This document shows positions 7,778 to 13,683 of a stretch of DNA of 16,468 nt, one piece after another (the stretch's first letter is position 1; each line of letters starts with the position of its first letter). A program made the translations under genes and the position numbers. The DNA lies in contig JACZVU010000044.1 of NCBI GenBank assembly GCA_022572485.1, positions 1 to 16,468 of the forward strand. Direction: 5' to 3'. Origin of the DNA: Myxococcales bacterium. Lineage in GTDB: Bacteria; Myxococcota_A; UBA9160; SMWR01. The notes beneath the pieces are model-generated. The model worked only from the letters and a program-made list of their open reading frames with translations. It did no database searches and was not told the origin of the DNA.

Positions 7778-7793
7778 CCCGCACAGTTACCGG
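7771..7793 (+). terminator. weak hairpin at the end of the DUF1329 gene
   Basis: CCGGTA at 7771-7776 pairs with TACCGG at 7788-7793 around an 11-base loop and spans the stop codon. There is no T-run, so a rho-independent terminator is doubtful. Confidence 0.2.
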
Positions 7794-7818
7794 TTCGGAA
7801 TCGACCGAAATGCCACCA

Positions 7819-7913
7819 GCGGGGGCCCAGTTGACCGGGTCGCTCTGCATTGAGGCGTTGTCTTTTGCGGGGGCTTCTACTAAGCGGGGGTCCAGTTGGC
7901 CGAGTCGTTTTGT
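7819..7913 (+). repeat. second locus of the GCGGGGGC-CAGTT repeat family
   Basis: GCGGGGGCCCAGTTGACCGG at 7819 and GCGGGGGTCCAGTTGGCCGA at 7884 match the cores at 3074, 3138 and 3193; the second also continues into GTCGTTTTG, close to ATTGTTTTG of the first locus. Between them TGAGGCGTTGT (7851) and a partial GCGGGGGC (7867) keep the same order as in the first locus, with about 17 bases missing. It lies directly downstream of the DUF1329 gene. Confidence 0.65.
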
Positions 7914-7941
7914 TTGGATGGGTTGGGTGGATCGCCGAGGC

Positions 7942-8097
7942 GTGCGGGGCCGGCGGAGGTCGCTCCGCGAATGGCTCGCCCGCCAAGGCAGCGGCGGGTT
8001 TGCGGTTCCGGTCAGCTTGGTTGGTGGCGGACTTGGAGTTGGGAGATTCAGGGCGGGCTGCGCTGATTTCGCTGCGCGACCTCCGCCGGTCCCGCAC
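7942..8097. repeat. large imperfect inverted repeat (arms about 30 bp, 96-bp centre)
   Basis: Bases 7942-7963 pair with 8076-8097 at 21 of 22 positions (GTGCGGGGCCGGCGGAGG against CCTCCGCCGGTCCCGCAC). The pairing continues inward to about 7971/8068 with two or three mismatches. Inside the loop a smaller stem CCCGCC/GGCGGG is present (about 7978-7998). No coding region is convincing here. It could be a transposon-derived palindrome or a structured RNA. Confidence 0.65.
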
Positions 8098-8157
8098 TTC
8101 GTGCCGCAAAGGCGATGTAGCAGATCAGCCTATGTCAGTTTCACCGGGGATAACTGC

Positions 8158-8469
8158 ATGGGTGACGCCTTCATAAAGTTGTACGGATTTCAGCCCTATG
8201 CATACCTCATGGGCACCAATCCCCGCGCAGCGTTTCTGGCAAGAAGGAAAACGCGCGGCTGGAAGGCGCTCCCGCGTACGCGCGTTGGCGCGCTCGACGT
8301 GAACGCGGGGGCCTGGGGCGCCATCCGAGGCGCTGAGGTACGCCTACACATCGGCATGAACCGCGCACCCCTCTTCGGGTACGATGTGCGAGCGCTCTCA
8401 CGGCGACTCTTGCGAACCCGAACGCGCAAGGCTGAATCGAACACACCCCGCTCTTGGGCTGACTGCTGA
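8158..8469 (+). CDS. doubtful small ORF, 103 aa
   Basis: An ATG-started frame (MGDAFIKLYGFQPYAYLMG...) of 103 codons with fairly GC-rich third positions fills the gap between the inverted repeat and the IS110 relic. I do not recognise it, there is no ribosome-binding site, and it runs antisense into the end of the IS110 frame. The rest of 7914-8479 shows nothing else gene-like. Probably not a gene. Confidence 0.18.
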   Translation: MGDAFIKLYGFQPYAYLMGTNPRAAFLARRKTRGWKALPRTRVGALDVNAGAWGAIRGAEVRLHIGMNRAPLFGYDVRALSRRLLRTRTRKAESNTPRSWADC

Positions 8470-8479
8470 CAGCGCGACT

Positions 8480-8866
8480 GCCATCGAGCAGCGCAACGAG
8501 GTCGATGCGGTCCGTCTTCGCTCGACGCTTCTTGCGGTTCACCTCGATGCTCGCCGAGTCGACCACCAGGCTCTCGACTGCCTGGGCCACCAGAAAGCGG
8601 TGCAGCCAGAAGCCGTCTCGGCCGGCCTCGTAGCAACTCACCCCCCGAGCTTCCGCCTCCAAGCCGAGCTTCGCCTTCGCCCACTCGATCTCACGCGATA
8701 GCGCCTTCCGATCGCGAGAGGCAATCTTCCGACGCAGGGGCTTTGGACCGTAGGCGCTCGCGAACCCGAGCAGTCAGCCCGTTTCGCCGAGCTCCATCGC
8801 GAGCATCAGGGTCTTGCGTTCTTCGCTAATCTCAATTGTTGAGGTCGCTGCTATTTGCTTGGACAT
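8480..8866 (-). pseudogene. IS110-family transposase, N-terminal fragment with a nonsense codon
   Basis: Read on the minus strand from ATG 8866, which follows a strong AAAGGAGGG site, the frame gives MSKQIAATSTIEISEERKTL and then a TGA at 8774-8776 where relatives have a tryptophan. The frame continues as the RuvC-like DEDD domain of IS110 recombinases: VSCYEAGRDGFWLHRFLVAQ, VVDSASIEVNR and AKTDRIDL. Homology stops near ALLDG at about 8480; the rest of the N-terminal domain and the whole C-terminal serine-containing transposase domain are missing. The gene is therefore dead by at least a stop and a large 3' deletion. IS110 elements move by RNA-guided recombination and lack long terminal inverted repeats, so boundaries cannot be read directly. 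Confidence 0.85.
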
Positions 8867-8872
8867 CGTGTC

Positions 8873-8903
8873 CCTCCTTTGTGTGGTTGAAATCACAAGG
8901 AGG
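8873..8903 (-). promoter_or_regulatory. hairpin that sequesters the IS110 transposase ribosome-binding site
   Basis: On the minus strand CCTCCTTGTG (8903-8894) can pair with CACAAAGGAGG (8883-8873), with one bulged A. The second arm contains the AGGAGG that serves the ATG at 8866. Folding would hide the site, a known way for insertion sequences to limit transposase made from read-through transcripts. Confidence 0.5.
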
Positions 8904-9064
8904 TTTACAGCAGCGGCCTTCTCTTTGCGCGAGCCCATGGGGCATAGGCTCTAACGTCTGGGTGCTCAGCTGCACCAAACAGGCTAACCGATAGCTTGCT
9001 GGCGAGAGCGCTCACCGCCAGATTGTACCGTGGATCGATTGGATTCGGCTGTTTGGTGCCGACT
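8904..9064 (-). ncRNA. candidate relic bridge-RNA-like leader of the IS110 element
   Basis: The noncoding stretch upstream of the transposase start folds, on the minus strand, into a long-range stem GCACCAAACAG/CTGTTTGGTGC (9059-9049 with 8982-8972) enclosing an internal loop and the hairpin CTGGCG/CGCCAG (9021-8999). A second hairpin follows: GAGCCTATG-CCC-CATGGGCTC (8951-8931). IS110 elements encode a bridge RNA of about 170-180 nt in a noncoding end, often upstream of the recombinase, with stem-internal-loop architecture. Position, strand and length fit; the guide pairing cannot be tested here. An 11-bp inverted pair this close has an appreciable chance of arising at random in 16 kb. Confidence 0.28.
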
Positions 9065-9097
9065 GCAGTGTCTTGTTGGGCGGCAGCCCTGGCATGG

Positions 9098-9126
9098 TTG
9101 CGGACCCATTACAATGTAGTTACACT
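9098..9126 (+). promoter_or_regulatory. brnTA promoter with overlapping palindromic operator
   Basis: TTGCGG (9098-9103) and TACACT (9121-9126) are spaced by exactly 17 bases. Between and over the -10 lies TACA-A-TGTA-GT-TACA (9110-9124), two overlapping palindromes suited to a ribbon-helix-helix repressor. BrnA-type antitoxins repress their own promoter. The predicted transcription start falls at or near the GTG at 9133, so the toxin message may be leaderless. Confidence 0.5.
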
Positions 9127-9132
9127 CATGCA

Positions 9133-9426
9133 GTGGCGAATCTGCGGTTCGATTGGAATTCTCGAAAGAGCGCAGCCAACAAGCGCAAGCACGGCGTTTC
9201 TTTTGAAGAAGCGCGAACTGTATTTTACGATGATCGCGCATTGTTGATAGAGGACCCCGAGAACGAAGATCAGGAAGATCGCTTCGTGTTGTTGGGAATC
9301 AGCGCGGCGTTGCGCACGTTGGTAGTGTGCCACTGCTATCGAGAGGAGGATTCTCTGATTCGAATTATCTCTGCACGCAAGGCAAACCGAAAAGAACGAC
9401 AAGACTACGAGCAACGGTGGAAATAA
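9133..9426 (+). CDS. brnT: BrnT family toxin (type II TA ribonuclease)
   Basis: BrnT is a small ribonuclease toxin with an RelE-like fold that halts translation and is neutralised by BrnA. The 97-residue product has the family landmarks: FDWNSRKSAANKRKHGVSFE near the N-terminus, the middle strand RFVLLGISAALRTLVVCH, and the C-terminal IRIISARKANRKERQDYE. Length is typical and no lesion is seen. GTG at 9133 is chosen because the family starts within a few residues of the F.W motif and an upstream ATG (9094) precedes the promoter. No ribosome-binding site is visible. Its TAA overlaps the ATG of brnA by one base (TAATG), so the pair is coupled. Base composition is lower in GC than the flanking housekeeping genes, consistent with transfer. 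Confidence 0.92.
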   Translation: MANLRFDWNSRKSAANKRKHGVSFEEARTVFYDDRALLIEDPENEDQEDRFVLLGISAALRTLVVCHCYREEDSLIRIISARKANRKERQDYEQRWK

Positions 9427-9644
9427 TGAGAAAGAAATATGATTTTTCCAAAGGGCGTCGGAATCCGTACGCCAAGCAGCTGAAAAAGCAGCTTACAATT
9501 CGCTTGGATGAAGATACGCTCGCCTACTTCCGTGATCTTGCGGATGAGACGGGGATTCCGTACCAGACGTTGATCAATCTATACCTTCGCGAGTGCGCGG
9601 TGTCGAAGAAGCGACCATCGATGCGCTGGAAGGCAACGGGATAG
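9426..9644 (+). CDS. brnA: BrnA family antitoxin (ribbon-helix-helix)
   Basis: The 72-residue antitoxin starts MRKKYDFSKGRRNPYAKQLK, the usual toxin-binding N-terminus, followed by a ribbon-helix-helix DNA-binding part: KKQLTIRLDEDTLAYFRDLA and then GIPYQTLINLYLREC. It would dimerise, wrap BrnT and repress the promoter at 9098. The ATG overlaps the brnT stop. The gene ends six bases before the left inverted repeat of the IS30-family element, so that insertion did not break it. Some BrnA proteins have an extended C-terminus; the end here (KKRPSMRWKATG) is of ordinary length. Confidence 0.9.
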   Translation: MRKKYDFSKGRRNPYAKQLKKQLTIRLDEDTLAYFRDLADETGIPYQTLINLYLRECAVSKKRPSMRWKATG

Positions 9645-9650
9645 GTGGTA

Positions 9651-9671
9651 GATTCAATCGGTCGATGCAAC
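9651..9671 (+). repeat. IS30 left inverted repeat
   Basis: GATTCAATCGGTCGATGCAA plus C; its reverse complement matches the right end at 16 of 21 positions. It begins six bases after the brnA stop codon. Confidence 0.7.
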
Positions 9672-9708
9672 ATCTTCTGTTTCACCTGATAGATGGGAGG
9701 TGGTGCAA

Positions 9709-10868
9709 ATGAGACAAACAGAACGACGGGGCATCTTCGCTTCGCAGAAGCAAGAACTCTGGGAGCGATGGAAGCGCGGGCAGTCGATGAACGACATTGC
9801 TCGAGCGCTCGCGAAGCAGCGTGGCTCGATTCACTTCGTCCTCTCATCCAATGGCGGCTCCAGCCTTCACCCCGTCGTCGTTCTCGGTTGGCCCTGAGCC
9901 TGTCGGAACGTGAGGAGATCTCACGTGGCCTCGCGGAAGGCCAGTCGATGCGGAAGATCGCAGCCTCGATCCAGCGCGCTCCGTCCACGGTGAGCCGCGA
10001 GGTCGGACGCCATCGCGGTCGCGCGAGCCATCGAGCGGCTGAAGCCGATCAGAGGGCCTGAGACAGTGCACGCCGCCCGAAATCTTGTCGGCTGGCGGAT
10101 CACCGACGATTGCAGAAGGTTGTGGCCAAGAAGCTGAGCTTGAATGGGTCCCCGGAGCCAATCTCCGGATGGCTGAAGCGGCGAAACCCGGGCGACCCCG
10201 AGATGCAGATCTCCCACGAAACCCTCTACCGAAGCCTCTTCGTTCAGGCTCGAGGCGTGCTCAAGAAGGAGCTCGTAGGTCATCTGAGAACGCGGCGAGT
10301 GATCCGGCGGTCCAAGCAGGGCCGCACGCGCGGTCAGGGACGCGGCCAGATCGTCGATGCCGTCTCCATCCGAGAGCGTCCTGCCGAGGTCGAGGACCGC
10401 GCGGTTCCGGGCCACTGGGAGGGAGACCTCATCGCGGGTTCGAACAACACGTACATCGCGACACTGGTCGAGCGCCAGTCTCGGTTCACGATGCTGGTGA
10501 AGATCAACGGCAAAGACACCCGGACCGTCGTGAGGGCTCTCACCAGGCAGGTACGACGCTTGCCTGCCGAGCTGCGGAAATCATTGACCTGGGATCGCGG
10601 GTTGGAGATGGCGGCGCACAAGGAGTTCTCGATCGCCACGGACGTCCAAGTCTACTTCTGCGACCCGCAGAGCCCGTGGCAGCGCGGAACGAACGAGAAC
10701 ACCAACCGTCTCCTCCGCCAGTACTTCCCGAAAGGCACCGATCTGTCCGCTTGCTCACAAGCAGACCTGAACCGGACTGCTCTTCAACTGAACCAGCGGC
10801 CTCGAAAGACGCTGGCCTTCCGTACCCCAGCAGAAGTACTCAACGAAAGTGTTGCGTTGACCGGTTGA
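9709..10868 (+). pseudogene. IS30-family transposase, frameshifted and interrupted
   Basis: Translation begins at ATG 9709 after GGGAGG (MRQTERRGIFASQKQELWER), then a one-base shift near 9855-9870 moves the homology to another frame (RRRSRLALSLSEREEISRGL, the HTH_38 region). In that frame a TGA at 10059-10061 stands where relatives have Trp. It then continues to the end with the DDE integrase core: GHWEGDLIAG (first D), LTWDRGLEMAAH (second D) and QRGTNENTNRLLRQYFPKG (E). All three catalytic residues remain, so decay looks recent. LNGSPEPISGWL also differs from the usual WSPEQISGWL. The stop codon lies inside the right inverted repeat, a compact arrangement. Confidence 0.9.
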
Positions 10869-10871
10869 GCC
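10851..10871 (-). repeat. IS30 right inverted repeat
   Basis: GTTGCGTTGACCGGTTGAGC plus C, overlapping the last codons of the transposase; 16 of 21 positions match the reverse complement of the left end. Confidence 0.7.
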
Positions 10872-11324
10872 CAAGGTCTTTATCGGGCATTGCCGAAAAC
10901 CCAGCTTCTTTTCCCTATAATCTCGCCGCGGAGGCCTTCCCCGCGAGAAACGCTGCGGCACCAGCCAGTAAGCGGAAGAAACTGCGTCGATCGGTTCGCA
11001 CGGCTTCGTCCGAACTCCACGTCAAACTGCCCGAATGCTAGCGGACAACCCACAGAGACGTTGGCGAATATCCACCCCGCCCGGGTTTCGTTGCCGGATC
11101 CCAAACATCGGGGAACAACCCGTGTTCGATGGGGCCAAGTCGATCGCGGATCCATCGGGCAGTGTCCCCGTCGTCCCGAAGGCGATCGTTCACGGGAAAG
11201 ATCCTAAGGAGAAGCTGGGTTTTCTGAAGATTTCCGAAAGCCGATGCGGAGAAGCGGCCGGACTCGAGCCCAGCGGCGCTGGGGGCGACGGCGAGGGAGC
11301 GGGCAAACGTGATGGCGGAGAGAA
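10872..11324. other. gene-free interval with a pair of inverted short repeats
   Basis: No convincing coding region is found in these 450 bases; frames on both strands are long only because of high GC and lack ribosome-binding sites or recognisable motifs. It holds repeat copy a (10885-10914) and copy c (arm at 11210-11224), described separately, and is probably debris of mobile DNA. Confidence 0.5.
10885..11224. repeat. repeat copies a and c, a 15-bp perfect inverted pair
   Basis: GAAAACCCAGCTTCT at 10895-10909 is exactly complementary to AGAAGCTGGGTTTTC at 11210-11224. The wider copy a begins GGGCATTGCCGAAAACCCAG at 10885 and resembles copy b at 12073. The pair could be ends of a small deleted element; no transposase lies between them. 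Confidence 0.5.
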
Positions 11325-11873
11325 CTACTCCGCCTCGGACCAAACCGGCTCGAACTCCAGCCCCTTGAGCCCTGCTACGTTCCAGCGGTCGACAAAGTCC
11401 TGACTGACAAAAGTCGGACTCACCCGGAAGTTCGGGATCTTGAAGACATGTCCCCCTCTGATCGGCCCAGGGTAGAAGACGTACCTGTTGACTTGCATGA
11501 TCCGTCCGCTGTTGAAGCGAAGCACCGAGGAGGCTTCCTCATCCAGCGCGTCAACAACCCGCGTCGGGTTGAACACCACTAGCTGTGCGTTGTTATACAA
11601 CAATGGAAGTAGCTCCCCGTACTCTCGCAGCAGAGGGCCCAGCGCGTCGATGGCCTGACTTTTGAAAATGAGCGCGTGCTCGCCGAGCCACGGCGAGTCC
11701 GAAGGAAGCAGCTTTCGCCCCTCGTCTTCACGAATGAGCCGCACCGAGATGGGTATCCAATCTGCTTCTCGCGATTCTCCGTTGATCTGGACGTTGATGG
11801 TTTCAAAGTCGTCCGGATCAATAGGGTGGCACAGTTCGTAATCATCACACGAGATAGGCTCGTAGATGTTCAA
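11325..11873 (-). CDS. Imm11-family (DUF1629) immunity protein
   Basis: Imm11 proteins neutralise toxin domains of polymorphic/contact-dependent toxins in the producing cell. The 182-residue product shows a typical ending: FKIPNFRVSPTFVSQDFVDR followed by AGLKGLEFEPVW, like the family pattern of an iron-clad F.l.....P.fVSe.f...w...gl.GfeF..vW. The N-terminal half is acidic (CDDYELCHPIDPDDFETINV). ATG 11873 follows GGAGGTG about ten bases upstream. It begins 13 bases after the stop of the AHH-type toxin fragment, the usual toxin-then-immunity order. The gene appears intact although its toxin is truncated. GC is lower than in flanking operons, consistent with horizontal transfer. Family call is good; the exact cognate toxin class is inferred from the neighbour. 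Confidence 0.75.
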   Translation of the reverse strand: MNIYEPISCDDYELCHPIDPDDFETINVQINGESREADWIPISVRLIREDEGRKLLPSDSPWLGEHALIFKSQAIDALGPLLREYGELLPLLYNNAQLVVFNPTRVVDALDEEASSVLRFNSGRIMQVNRYVFYPGPIRGGHVFKIPNFRVSPTFVSQDFVDRWNVAGLKGLEFEPVWSEAE

Positions 11874-11886
11874 GCTTCACCTCCCC

Positions 11887-12108
11887 CTACAGGCCACCGG
11901 TGAGAAGACCCTGCCGAAGCGCATCCAGCACTTCCAGAGCTTCCTGCCGCGATGTAGCCTGCCCCAGCGCTTTATTAACGGTTTTGTAGTACTCTTTTGT
12001 ATGTACTCCTTGATGCCCAGTGCGGGGGCCTTTCTCCACGCTTCCGCGCGGCTTAACGGAATGCCTATTATAGGACATTGCCGAAATGCAGCTTGATTTT
12101 CCTTCCAT
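11887..12108 (-). pseudogene. C-terminal tip of an AHH-type polymorphic toxin
   Basis: The frame gives NRHSVKPRGSVEKGPRTGHQ, then GVHTKEYYKTVNKALGQATS and RQEALEVLDALRQGLLTGGL before the stop at 11887. The H..YY..VN..L..A..R.EA...L...R..LL.G pattern resembles the end of AHH/HNH-like nuclease domains found at the C-terminus of polymorphic toxins. Only about 60 residues remain: no trafficking or repeat region, no signal peptide, and the first part of the nuclease motif is missing. The similarity stops close to repeat copy b at 12073-12102. An ATG at 12108 opens the frame but probably is not an original start. Together with the Imm11 gene it forms an orphan toxin-tip/immunity module. Confidence 0.55.
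12073..12102 (+). repeat. repeat copy b at the broken end of the toxin fragment
   Basis: GGACATTGCCGAAATGCAGC at 12073 parallels GGGCATTGCCGAAAACCCAG at 10885, and both continue into a CTT..TTTTCC end, in the same orientation. The two copies bracket the Imm11/toxin-tip segment. Confidence 0.5.
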
Positions 12109-12203
12109 AGGATCGGAGCGCTTATGCGTAGATCCTCGAGCGGTTACACTTGCCTTACGACCCCCCGGTGTGCTCTCCTACCCCCGCTGAGAGGATGAAC
12201 GGT

Positions 12204-12617
12204 ATGAAACGAATACAGATCGCTCTGGTAATGGGTTTCTCACTCGTGCTCTCGTTGGCCTGGACCGGCTGCCAGCCGCGGCCGCGCCAGACGCTCGATT
12301 CCGACGCCGAGCGCCTGACGGTCGGAACGGTGCAGCGAGAGATCCACATCGGAATGGACGCCGCATCGGTTGCCGAGGTCCTCGGCTCGCCGAACATCGT
12401 GACGACGGACGAGCAGCGCCGGGAGGTCTGGGTGTACGACAAGGTGTCGAGCGACCGGGTCGACAGCGCGCGCTCGGACCACGCCACCCTGATCCTCATC
12501 GGCACACGTTCTTCGACGCGCTCGAGCTCGACGCGGCAGCGCACGTTGACCATCATCATCAAGTTCGACGAACAGAAGCTAGTCCGGGATTTTGCGTACA
12601 ACTATACGCAGTTCTGA
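12204..12617 (+). CDS. BamE/SmpA-like outer-membrane lipoprotein
   Basis: The 137-residue product has a lipoprotein signal (MKRIQIALVMGFSLVLSLAW, then TGC with Cys23 as lipidation site; the -3 position is an unusual Trp). The mature part, VQREIHIGMDAASVAEVLGS followed by PNIVTTDEQ and EVWVYD, follows the SmpA/OmlA/BamE pattern of G.s...V...LG.P....... .W.Yd. BamE itself is an accessory of the outer-membrane beta-barrel assembly machine; many relatives have other envelope roles, so this is a fold-level call. ATG 12204 is preferred over ATG 12195 because GAGAGG (12189-12194) is then nine bases upstream. It is the first gene of a four-lipoprotein run and ends one base before the next start. Confidence 0.75.
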   Translation: MKRIQIALVMGFSLVLSLAWTGCQPRPRQTLDSDAERLTVGTVQREIHIGMDAASVAEVLGSPNIVTTDEQRREVWVYDKVSSDRVDSARSDHATLILIGTRSSTRSSSTRQRTLTIIIKFDEQKLVRDFAYNYTQF

Positions 12618-12618
12618 G

Positions 12619-13227
12619 ATGCGATCCCCCTGTCGCTCGTTAAAGCGGCGGGGATCGGCTGCGCTGTGCCTACTTGCGCTAGCCCTGCTGTCGGCGTGTG
12701 TCCCGCAGACGAGGCCCGACGAGTTCTTCCAGCTGGCGCCGGAGAGCCAGGTCCACAAGGCCGCGCAGACCCGCTATTTCGAAACCGCGGACGACATTGA
12801 ACTTCTCTCCGCTTCGGCCGCCGTGCTCCAGGACCTCGGCTTCCAGGTCTCGGAGAGCGTGTACCCGCTGGGCTACCTGCGCGCGACCAAGGAGCGCAGC
12901 GCGCGCGAGCGCAACCAGAGCATCGCGCGCTTCTTCGTCTTGTTGCTCTCGATGGGTCGCTACTTGATGCCCGTCGATCTACACCAGAAGATCGAGGCTT
13001 CGATGGTCGCCCGGCCGGTCAACGAGGACGCTACCCGCCACGAGGTGCGGATCCAGTTCTACCGCATCGTCTGGAAAGGAGACGGCCAGGTCAGCTCCGG
13101 GCAGGGCCAGAGCCACTACATCCCGCCCGGCGAACAGAGGATGGAGATGATCCGAGACCCCCTCATCTACCAGCAGTTCTTCGCCAAGCTCTCCAAGGCC
13201 GTGTTCCTGGAGGCGCACAAAATTTGA
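12619..13227 (+). CDS. lipoprotein, first of three tandem paralogues
   Basis: The 202-residue product has a lipoprotein signal with a basic start (MRSPCRSLKRRGSAALCLLA) and the lipobox LLSAC (Cys27). The mature part carries the motif shared by this array: QTRYFETADD, AAVLQDLGFQVSESVYPLGY and a C-terminal YQQFFAKLSKAVFLEAHK. It is longer than its sisters in the middle (a SARERNQSIARFFVLLLSMG hydrophobic insertion and a Q/G-rich loop near HYIPPGEQR). The family is common in proteobacteria as hypothetical lipoproteins; I know no function. ATG 12619 directly follows the upstream stop (TGAGATG), suggesting coupling. Retained by either membrane; outer membrane is likely. Confidence 0.8.
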   Translation: MRSPCRSLKRRGSAALCLLALALLSACVPQTRPDEFFQLAPESQVHKAAQTRYFETADDIELLSASAAVLQDLGFQVSESVYPLGYLRATKERSARERNQSIARFFVLLLSMGRYLMPVDLHQKIEASMVARPVNEDATRHEVRIQFYRIVWKGDGQVSSGQGQSHYIPPGEQRMEMIRDPLIYQQFFAKLSKAVFLEAHKI

Positions 13228-13253
13228 GGGCGCTGCGCAGGATCAACAAGACG

Positions 13254-13676
13254 ATGGTTGGACGACTCTTGGTGCTGGCGTGGGGGCTTGCGGTGGTGGC
13301 GTGCGCGGCTCCTCAACCTCCGCCGGAACTCCTCGCCCCCACGGATGCGCAGATGAAGCTGCGCAGCTTCCAGACCCGCAGCTTCGACGTGGCGGACCGC
13401 AAGCAGGCGATCCGCGGAGTGATCGCCGCGCTGCAGGATCTTGGCTTCATCATCGAGCGCGCCAATGAGCCGCTGGGTCTGGTGACCGCCGCGCGATTCG
13501 CCGAGCCGAACTACTACGACGTACTCGGCATCACCGTCACCGTGCGCTCTCAGGCAGGCGGCCGCGTGATGATCCGCGCCAACGCGATCTTCAACAACAA
13601 GCCGATCGAAGACGCGAAGGTGTACCAGAACTTCTTTGCGACGCTGGAGCGATCGCTGTTCATCATGAGGAAATGA
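13254..13676 (+). CDS. lipoprotein, second tandem paralogue
   Basis: The product from ATG 13254 is 140 residues with signal MVGRLLVLAWGLAVVAC (Cys17 lipidation). An alternative TTG start at 13224 overlaps the upstream stop and would add ten basic residues; both give a usable signal. The mature part repeats the array motif: QTRSFDVADRKQAIRG, AALQDLGFIIERANEPLG and YQNFFATLERSLFIMRK, with LGITVTVRSQ in the middle. It is the shortest copy and may represent the core fold. It overlaps or closely follows its upstream neighbour and is eight bases before the next gene. Confidence 0.8.
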   Translation: MVGRLLVLAWGLAVVACAAPQPPPELLAPTDAQMKLRSFQTRSFDVADRKQAIRGVIAALQDLGFIIERANEPLGLVTAARFAEPNYYDVLGITVTVRSQAGGRVMIRANAIFNNKPIEDAKVYQNFFATLERSLFIMRK

Positions 13677-13683
13677 GCTGGGC

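Larger units (their letters stand above)
9651..10871 (+). mobile_element. degenerate IS30-family insertion sequence
   Basis: The element is bounded by imperfect inverted repeats at 9651-9671 and 10851-10871 and carries one transposase frame. Length (about 1.2 kb) fits IS30. The transposase has two lesions, so it cannot move on its own. No clear target-site duplication was found next to the ends. It sits between brnA and the toxin-tip/Imm11 module. Confidence 0.8.

Noticed and set aside
8774..10061. Both dead transposases have TGA where Trp is expected, suggesting UGA recoding as Trp.
   Set aside because: TGA is used as the ordinary stop of intact genes here (ABC ATPase, permease, lipoproteins), and both transposases carry other lesions. 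TGG to TGA is a common decay transition.
11035..11403. Plus-strand frame of 122 codons between the IS30 element and Imm11.
   Set aside because: Low-complexity end, no family resemblance, and it runs antisense into the Imm11 gene.
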